A stretch of 6,181 bases of DNA from a bacterium (GTDB lineage Bacteria; Actinomycetota; Acidimicrobiia; Acidimicrobiales; Bin134). Below are positions 1 through 4,862 of the stretch, in pieces (position 1 is the first letter of the stretch; the number at the start of each line of letters is the position of its first letter). Under the pieces are notes generated by a model. The model saw nothing but the letters and a program-made list of their open reading frames with translations. It ran no database searches and had not been told where the DNA came from. A program made the position numbers and the translations under genes. Location of the stretch: NCBI GenBank assembly GCA_028820035.1, contig JAPPKI010000137.1, forward strand, positions 1 through 6,181, read 5' to 3'.

Positions 1-407
1 ACGGCGGCAACCTGGTGATGACCGGCTCCGAACAGGAGGCAATCGGCATCCGCGTATTCGACATCATCTCCACCACCGGAGACTTCGCCGATACCTATCC
101 CAGCTTGTTGACGGGCTTCTTGCAGGTGACCGAGGACGCAAACCGGGCGTACAACGACAACCGGGATCCGTTCATCGACACCATCGCGGGAGCTGCGGGC
201 ATGGAACGGGCACCGACGATCGCACTCTTGGACGCCTTCTCGTTCCCCGAGAAGGACGTGCAGTTGTCGGAGGCCTGGCTCGGCGGGACCGTCCAGCAGG
301 TGATGAAGGACCAGATGGACTTCTTCGTCGCCCAGGGCGAGATCGCCTCGGCGCTGCCCAGCTACGACAGCTTCGTCGACACCAGCTTCCTCGAAGCCGT
401 CAACTGA
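1..407 (+). CDS. tauA: Taurine ABC transporter substrate-binding protein, C-terminal part (5' end outside window)
   Basis: This is the last 135 or so codons of an extracytoplasmic solute-binding protein; the reading frame is open from base 3 and ends at TGA 405-407. The remaining part resembles the C-terminal lobe of TauA-type taurine-binding proteins. Features I recognise are the GIRVFDI stretch soon after the start, the PSLLTGFLQVT helix, an AAGM segment, an LSEAWLGG stretch, and the end pattern DFFVAQGEI...YDSFVDTSFLE. Such proteins capture the sulfonate outside the membrane and deliver it to the permease. The signal peptide or lipobox would lie upstream and cannot be checked. The following genes encode a Tau/Ssu-type ATPase and permease, which supports the call. 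A binding protein for another alkanesulfonate is possible, since substrate cannot be read from this lobe alone. Confidence 0.8.
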   Translation, partial: GGNLVMTGSEQEAIGIRVFDIISTTGDFADTYPSLLTGFLQVTEDANRAYNDNRDPFIDTIAGAAGMERAPTIALLDAFSFPEKDVQLSEAWLGGTVQQVMKDQMDFFVAQGEIASALPSYDSFVDTSFLEAVN

Positions 408-414
408 GCACTGG

Positions 415-456
415 CAGCGGGGGCGGGTCTGATCCCCTCCAAGCCCGCCCCCGCTG
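415..456 (+). terminator. Strong GC-rich stem-loop between tauA and tauB, no U-tract
   Basis: A perfect 13-bp inverted repeat pairs 415-427 (CAGCGGGGGCGGG) with 444-456, leaving a 16-base loop. It begins 7 bases after the tauA stop. No T-run follows (the next bases are ATGGCCC), so it is not a classical intrinsic terminator. It could be a U-less terminator of the kind proposed in high-GC bacteria, a partial attenuator, or a structure protecting the 3' end of tauA mRNA. Either of the last two would give more binding protein than membrane subunits, a common arrangement in ABC importers. The pairing is seen directly; the role is inferred. Confidence 0.6.
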
Positions 457-519
457 ATGGCCCACCGCGGAGCAGCTAAGTTGCTTCTGGGTTGATTTCC
501 CAAGCCGAAAGCGGGCGCT

Positions 520-2157
520 ATGGATTCGTTTGTTGAGGGTTTGGCCGACGTATACGACGGCTTCACCTATGTGATCGCCCGAGGCGCGTACTGGATCTCG
601 GTGGCTCTGCTGGCCGCGGCTGCCTTGGCAGTCGTTGCCATGCTCGTCGATCTTGTTCTGACGCCGGCCCGCCGGTTTAAGGGGGCCGACCGTGCTGCAC
701 AGCCTCGTGATGGCATAATTCTCATCGGCCAGATCATGGCAGGGATCGCCCTACTCGGCGGGCTGGTGTTTTTAGTTCGCGATACAGCCGCTCACTGCGT
801 CATCCACGAGGCCGACTCCGAAGTCGAATTGGAGGTCGACTTCGACAGGCTCAGTGAAGACGACCTAGAGGGGCTCGTAGGGGCCGGCTCCCAGGTTGAC
901 TCCGATGTCGTCCGCGAGTATTTCTGCACCGAGGTCGTCGCGGGCCTCACCTCGGAGGGTCTCAAGGGGATTCTCGACCCCAAGGACATCGAAGACATCT
1001 CCAATGAGGTTCTCGAAGGCAGCTGGGAGGGTACCTGGATTCCCATCAATCCAGATGTCTGGCAGGAGATAACCGCTTTGGCTGGCGGCGCGGCGTTGAT
1101 GGCCATTCTGGTGATGTACCGGCGCGCCGACGAGGAGAGGCAGGCTGCCATGGCCTGGTATGTGTGGCTTGCCTTTGCCGCCAGCAGCGCAATTGCGGTG
1201 GGGCTGGCCTGGGTGCAGAAAGAGGATTCCGCTATCCCGTACATGGGACTGCTGCTCGGGGCGTTCGTGATAGCTCGGGCATGGTTTACGCTGGCCCGGC
1301 CCGAAGTGCGCTTCGATCCGTCCAAGGCGGAGGTCGCCCGGGAGTCCAGAACCGAGAGCCCTCTGGTTGTAGAGAATCTCGGCATGGTGTATGAGCTGCC
1401 CGACGGGGGCAGCGTTGAAGCGCTCAAGGATGTCACGTTCACCCTTGAGCCGGGCCGGTTGCTCACCCTGTTGGGGCCGTCGGGATGCGGCAAGACCACG
1501 TTGTTGAACATCATTGCTGGCTTCTTGGCCCCCACGTCCGGCGACGTCAAGCTGGGCAGCGACCCGATCACCGGCCCCGGCCAAGATCGGGGCATGGTGT
1601 TCCAGCAGGGGGCGCTGTTCGAGTGGCTGAGCGTCAACGACAACGTTGGCTTTGGTGCTCGCATGAACGGGCGGTCCCGGCCGGCCTCACGCGAGGCAGT
1701 GCAAGATTTGCTTCAGATCGTCGGCCTACAGGATTTCGGCGACAAGGCAGTGTATGAGCTCTCCGGCGGCATGCAGCAGCGGGTGGCATTGGCCCGGTGT
1801 CTGGCCAATGACCCCAAGATCATCTTGATGGACGAGCCTCTGGGCGCCCTGGACGCACTCACCCGGGAGAAGATGCAGAGCCTGGTGCTCAACCTGTGGA
1901 ACGAGACGGGCAAGACCATCGTGCTGGTAACCCACAGCGTGGAAGAGGCGCTGTATTTGGGTGACCAGCTCTTTGTAATGGCGCCGCGGCCCGGCCGCAT
2001 CGAGCGGACCTACAACCTCCCCTTCGCCCAGCAGGCGCTGACTGCCGATGCTCGGGAGCTGAAGACGTCCCCTGAGTTCATCGAGACCCGAGAGGAGATC
2101 CTCACGATGATCTGGGAGATGGAAGAACAGATCATGGGCGCGGGAGGGGGTGTCTGA
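520..2157 (+). CDS. tauB: Taurine/sulfonate ABC transporter ATPase with an extra N-terminal five-helix membrane domain
   Basis: The 545-residue product is about twice the usual TauB/SsuB length of roughly 255. Residues 281-545 form a complete ABC ATPase: Walker A GPSGCGKTT (319-327), Q-loop Q362, signature LSGGMQQR (414-421), Walker B IILMDEP (434-440), D-loop GALD (442-445) and switch His472. All residues needed for ATP hydrolysis are present, and the Q-loop region and C-terminal part are TauB-like. Residues 1-260 have no counterpart in ordinary TauB. I see likely membrane helices at about 22-47, 65-86, 183-200, 212-232 and 239-258. Between helices 2 and 3 lies a segment with 26 acidic and 5 basic residues and Cys93 and Cys136. 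Basic loops at 50-63, 201-208 and after 260 place the N-terminus and the acidic segment outside and the ATPase in the cytoplasm. The ATG at 520 is the first start in frame with this topology; its upstream Shine-Dalgarno match is weak. The stop shares its last base with the tauC start. Confidence 0.85.
   Translation: MDSFVEGLADVYDGFTYVIARGAYWISVALLAAAALAVVAMLVDLVLTPARRFKGADRAAQPRDGIILIGQIMAGIALLGGLVFLVRDTAAHCVIHEADSEVELEVDFDRLSEDDLEGLVGAGSQVDSDVVREYFCTEVVAGLTSEGLKGILDPKDIEDISNEVLEGSWEGTWIPINPDVWQEITALAGGAALMAILVMYRRADEERQAAMAWYVWLAFAASSAIAVGLAWVQKEDSAIPYMGLLLGAFVIARAWFTLARPEVRFDPSKAEVARESRTESPLVVENLGMVYELPDGGSVEALKDVTFTLEPGRLLTLLGPSGCGKTTLLNIIAGFLAPTSGDVKLGSDPITGPGQDRGMVFQQGALFEWLSVNDNVGFGARMNGRSRPASREAVQDLLQIVGLQDFGDKAVYELSGGMQQRVALARCLANDPKIILMDEPLGALDALTREKMQSLVLNLWNETGKTIVLVTHSVEEALYLGDQLFVMAPRPGRIERTYNLPFAQQALTADARELKTSPEFIETREEILTMIWEMEEQIMGAGGGV
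2143..2150 (+). promoter_or_regulatory. Ribosome binding site of tauC, inside the end of tauB
   Basis: The purine run GGAGGGGG ends 6 bases before the ATG at 2157. This supports the start that overlaps the tauB stop by one base (TGATG) and implies translational coupling of ATPase and permease. Confidence 0.7.
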
Positions 2158-3221
2158 TGGTAGAGGGACCGGGCGGACACGCCGTGAAAGAGAACATCGA
2201 ACAGCAGAACCGCACCGCGAACTGGCCCTTCAACTGGCTTTTCCGCCGCCAAACCGGCCAGAGCACCCGCAAGACGGTGACCTTCGGCGACGCGGCCGAG
2301 GTGAGCGGTGCACTGCGGTGGACCATCTTCAGCCTGATCGTGATCCTGGCCCTGTGGTTCATATCCACCCGGGTGTGGGGGCTGCCCCAGGCCTGGTACG
2401 ACTACGCCGACGACGTGCGGGCCGGGCTCGAAGAGAACGAAGCCTATGACCAGCACCTCCTGCTGAGCGACTGCGACCGGGCGGCCGACAACCCCGAAGA
2501 CTTCCCCGGCCTGCCGGCCTGCTCCTACACGCAGTGGCTCAGCGAGAGGGTGCTTCCGAGTCCGGGCCAAGTATGGGACGCCACCTGGGACTTCGCCCGC
2601 AACGGCTACAGCGGATTCACCCTGTGGCAGCACCTGTGGCAGAGCTTCAGTCGCTTGGCCAAGGGCTTGTTCTGGGGGGTGGCCATCGGTGTGCCCATCG
2701 GCCTGGCCATGGGCCTCTCCAACCGCTGGCGGGGCATCTTCGACCCCATCGTGGAGCTGCTGCGGCCCATCCCGCCGCTGGCGTTGATCCCGCTGTTCAT
2801 CGTGTGGTTCGGCATCGGCGAGGAAGGCAAGGTCAACCTGCTGTTGTTCGCGGCCATCTGGATCATGGTGATCGCGGCCCGATCCGGCGTGCTGGCGGTG
2901 AACACGACCAAGGTCCATGCCGCCTACTCGCTGGGCGCATCCAAGGCACAGGTCCTGCGCCACGTGATCCTGCCCAACGCACTGCCGGAGATCTTCACCG
3001 GTCTACGCGTCGCGATCGGCGTGTGCTGGGGGACGCTGGTGGCCGCCGAGCTGCTCGGAGCCAGCTCCGGCCTCGGCTTCACCATCTTCAAGGCTCGCCA
3101 GTTCTTCCTGCTCGACCTGATGCTCTCCGCGGTGATCCTCATCAGCATCCTGGGAGTGACCATGGACGTGGCCATGCGCATGGCCGAGAAGCGGCTCATC
3201 CCCTGGCGAGGCAAGGGTTGA
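2157..3221 (+). CDS. tauC: Taurine/sulfonate ABC transporter permease with an enlarged first outside loop
   Basis: The 354-residue product is a BPD-type inner-membrane permease of the TauC/SsuC family, usually about 260-280 residues. It forms the sulfonate channel and docks on the ATPase through the EAA loop, seen here at about 254-277 (HAAYSLGASK...HVILPNALP). Likely helices lie at 53-71, 169-187, 201-219, 226-247, 282-300 and 321-340. The VLPSPGQVW stretch (132-140) matches the motif that normally follows the first helix closely in TauC-like permeases. Here it is pushed away by about 55 residues (72-128) containing 12 acidic and 3 basic residues and Cys106 and Cys122. The basic cytoplasmic tail before helix 1 (about 50 residues) is also long. 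The gene starts on the last base of the tauB stop, and its own stop overlaps the pta start. The permease identity is secure. Taurine rather than another sulfonate is inferred from tauA and pta. Confidence 0.88.
   Translation: MVEGPGGHAVKENIEQQNRTANWPFNWLFRRQTGQSTRKTVTFGDAAEVSGALRWTIFSLIVILALWFISTRVWGLPQAWYDYADDVRAGLEENEAYDQHLLLSDCDRAADNPEDFPGLPACSYTQWLSERVLPSPGQVWDATWDFARNGYSGFTLWQHLWQSFSRLAKGLFWGVAIGVPIGLAMGLSNRWRGIFDPIVELLRPIPPLALIPLFIVWFGIGEEGKVNLLLFAAIWIMVIAARSGVLAVNTTKVHAAYSLGASKAQVLRHVILPNALPEIFTGLRVAIGVCWGTLVAAELLGASSGLGFTIFKARQFFLLDLMLSAVILISILGVTMDVAMRMAEKRLIPWRGKG
3208..3211 (+). promoter_or_regulatory. Ribosome binding site supporting the TTG start of pta
   Basis: GAGG ends 6 bases before TTG 3218-3220, and the TTG overlaps the tauC stop TGA (TTGA). 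No ATG or GTG occurs in frame before residue 28 of the product. Starting there would remove the conserved N-terminal helix, so the TTG is preferred. Confidence 0.55.
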
Positions 3222-4147
3222 CCAAACTCGAGCCAGCCGCGGGCCACGTCCCCATCACCGAGTCGTGGCGCCAGCGGGCGCGCGCCTCGAAGCAGCGGGT
3301 GGTGTTGGCCGACGGAGGCGACGAGCGAGCGCGGACCGCGGCCCGGTATCTGGAAGGGGAGGGTCTGGCCGATCCCGTGATCCTCGACGACCCGGCCGGC
3401 TCCTGCTCGCCAGCGGTGCAGGAGCAGATTGCGAACTCGCCGAAGCCCGACAAGATCGACTTGGGAGACCCACTCCACGTTGCCGCCCTCATGGTGGCTT
3501 CCGGCGAGGCCGATGCCTGTGTGGGGGGCGCGAGCCGGCCGACGCCAGATGTGGTGAGGGCCGCCCTGAACTGCATCGGCTTGGCATCGGGCGTCGAAAC
3601 CATCAGCAGTTGTTTCCTCTTCGTGCTGCCCGACGGGACCCCGATCACCTATGGCGATTGCGGAGTGGTCCCCGATCCCAGCCCCGACCAGCTGGCCTCC
3701 ATTGCCATCTCGACGGCCACCACCCACGAGCAGCTGGCGGGGGAGAGGGCCCGCGTGGCCATGCTGTCGTACTCCACCAAAGGGAGTGCCAACGGCTCGC
3801 GGGTGGAGCGGGTGCGGTCGGCCACTGAAATAGTGCGCCAGCGGATGCCGTCGCTGGCCGTCGACGGGGAGATGCAGTTCGATGCCGCCTGGGACCGCCA
3901 GGTGGCCGCGGCCAAGGCCCCCGGCTCGGAGGTGGCCGGTCGGGCCAACGTGTTCGTGTTTCCCGATCTCGACTCGGGAAACATCGCTTACAAGATCACC
4001 GAGCGCCTCGCCGGGGCTCGGGCCTATGGACCGCTGCTTCAGGGAACTGCTCGGGTGATCCACGACCTGTCGCGGGGTTGCAGCGCGGACGACATCGCCA
4101 CGGTGGCCGTGATAGCGGCTTGCCAGGCTGCGAAGGGTTGTCCCTGA
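3218..4147 (+). CDS. pta: Phosphate acetyltransferase (monofunctional, short form)
   Basis: The 309-residue product belongs to the phosphate acetyl/butyryl transferase family and would interconvert acetyl phosphate plus CoA with acetyl-CoA plus phosphate in the cytoplasm. It is the length of the catalytic domain only, slightly shorter than the usual 320-340 residues, and has no N-terminal DRTGG/BioD-like region. Family hallmarks are VVLADGGDER near 28-37, MLSYSTKGSA (182-191), DGEMQFDAAW (216-225), NVFVFPDLDSGNIAYK (244-259) and DLSRGC (283-288). Arg286 and Asp292 align with the catalytic Arg and Asp known in the Methanosarcina enzyme (Arg310, Asp316). Coupling to tauC by a TTGA overlap suggests it handles the acetyl phosphate made by sulfoacetaldehyde acetyltransferase (Xsc) during taurine breakdown, rather than general acetate overflow; no acetate kinase gene adjoins it. 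A phosphate butyryltransferase is a less likely alternative. Confidence 0.88.
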   Translation: MTKLEPAAGHVPITESWRQRARASKQRVVLADGGDERARTAARYLEGEGLADPVILDDPAGSCSPAVQEQIANSPKPDKIDLGDPLHVAALMVASGEADACVGGASRPTPDVVRAALNCIGLASGVETISSCFLFVLPDGTPITYGDCGVVPDPSPDQLASIAISTATTHEQLAGERARVAMLSYSTKGSANGSRVERVRSATEIVRQRMPSLAVDGEMQFDAAWDRQVAAAKAPGSEVAGRANVFVFPDLDSGNIAYKITERLAGARAYGPLLQGTARVIHDLSRGCSADDIATVAVIAACQAAKGCP

Positions 4148-4238
4148 TGTCATTGGGCTCTAACAAATTCGCTATAGCTGCTAACTTGCCTGCCATCCAC
4201 CCCTGGGAATCGGGAGCGGGTAGGGAAGGACGGGGGAT
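4148..4238 (+). promoter_or_regulatory. Intergenic region upstream of tetR, possible promoter or operator
   Basis: This 91-base gap is one of only two real gaps in the window. Its first part (about 4160-4185) is clearly more AT-rich than the surroundings. It holds the 8-base palindrome GCTATAGC (4171-4178), which includes a TATAGC hexamer that could serve as a -10 element. A CTAAC pentamer occurs on both sides (4160-4164 and 4181-4185). I see no convincing -35 at the right distance: TTGGGC at 4153-4158 is only 14 bases away. A strong Shine-Dalgarno stretch, AGGGAAGGA (4222-4230), precedes the tetR ATG by 8 bases. Operator use by the adjacent TetR protein is a guess. Confidence 0.35.
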
Positions 4239-4862
4239 ATGACTCAACGCAAGGGAACTAAGTCTCCGGAGCGGCTGCCGCTGGACAGCGCCAAGGTGAT
4301 CGCCACCGCGGCGAGAATCGCCGACAGCGAAGGGCTCGACCGGCTGACCCTTACCCGGGTTGCCAATGAGCTCGGCGTGCGCCAGCCGGCTCTGTATCGC
4401 CACGTCGGCGGATACGACGACCTCCTCCGCAGTCTCAGTCTGCGGGGACGGGAGATTCTGGCCCAGCGGCTGGCCGACGCCGCAGTGGGCCTCTCGGGCG
4501 ACGATTCGGTGGCGGCGGTGGGACATGCCTGGCGGCAGGTGGTTCGGGACCATCCCGGTATCTACGCGGCCACCGATCGCTACCCGTGTGCCGGCGACGA
4601 GGAGTTGGAGGCGGCGGTGGAGTGGGTGCTGGCCGTATTGGGCCAAACCCTGCGAGGCTACGACCTCACCGACGAGGACCGCGTGCATGCGGCCCGCGCC
4701 CTGCGCAGCGCTTTTCACGGTTTCAGCCATCTCGAATCAGGCGACGGCCATCCCCTGCCCCACGATCCCGAGGACACCTTCGACCACCTCGTGCAGCTGC
4801 TGTGCGCTGGAATCCAGCGACTCTCCCGCAAGCCCCAGATGAGTGCCGAGGGCGTCGGGTGA
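4239..4862 (+). CDS. TetR-family transcriptional regulator (WHG-type C-terminal domain)
   Basis: The 207-residue product has the usual TetR length and layout. The N-terminal DNA-binding domain spans about 15-65. Its helix-turn-helix includes LTRVANELGVRQPALYRHVG (38-57), a near-textbook TetR recognition region. The C-terminal part resembles the TetR_C WHG-type ligand domain: a LRGYDLTDEDRVHAAR stretch (138-153) followed by RSAFHGFSHLE (156-166). The ligand cannot be read from the sequence. The ATG at 4239 has a good Shine-Dalgarno 8 bases upstream. Its stop overlaps the start of the Fe-S/NrfD gene by four bases (GTGA), so the two are almost certainly co-translated. It may be an autoregulated repressor of that redox gene, of the upstream taurine genes, or of both. 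Confidence 0.85.
   Translation: MTQRKGTKSPERLPLDSAKVIATAARIADSEGLDRLTLTRVANELGVRQPALYRHVGGYDDLLRSLSLRGREILAQRLADAAVGLSGDDSVAAVGHAWRQVVRDHPGIYAATDRYPCAGDEELEAAVEWVLAVLGQTLRGYDLTDEDRVHAARALRSAFHGFSHLESGDGHPLPHDPEDTFDHLVQLLCAGIQRLSRKPQMSAEGVG
4848..4852 (+). promoter_or_regulatory. Ribosome binding site deciding the GTG start of the Fe-S/NrfD gene
   Basis: GAGGG ends 6 bases before GTG 4859-4861, which overlaps the tetR stop as GTGA. The coding similarity (LGFLLD...CIGCHAC) begins only four residues after this GTG, so no other start fits. Confidence 0.65.

Noticed and set aside
484..504. Short TGGG/CCCA hairpin upstream of tauB
   Set aside because: Only four paired bases; expected by chance and too weak for an annotated structure.
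2010..2963. Minus-strand open frame of 317 codons
   Set aside because: It is antisense to the tauB end and tauC; the His/Gln/Gly-rich composition is typical of shadow frames.
2534..3217. Open + strand frame continuous with pta, which would make a 537-residue protein
   Set aside because: This part overlaps the well-conserved tauC in another frame, and its translation is Arg/Pro/His-rich with no family match. Real pta similarity begins only after the TTG at 3218.
2924..4153. Long open frame of 409 codons on the minus strand
   Set aside because: It is antisense to tauC and pta, both of which have strong family motifs. Long antisense frames are expected in high-GC DNA, and the translation shows no recognisable domain.
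4153..4178. TTGGGC/TATAGC pair as a sigma-70-type promoter for tetR
   Set aside because: The spacer is only 14 bases and the -35 match is three of six, so it is mentioned only as a possible -10 within the gap and not as a called promoter.
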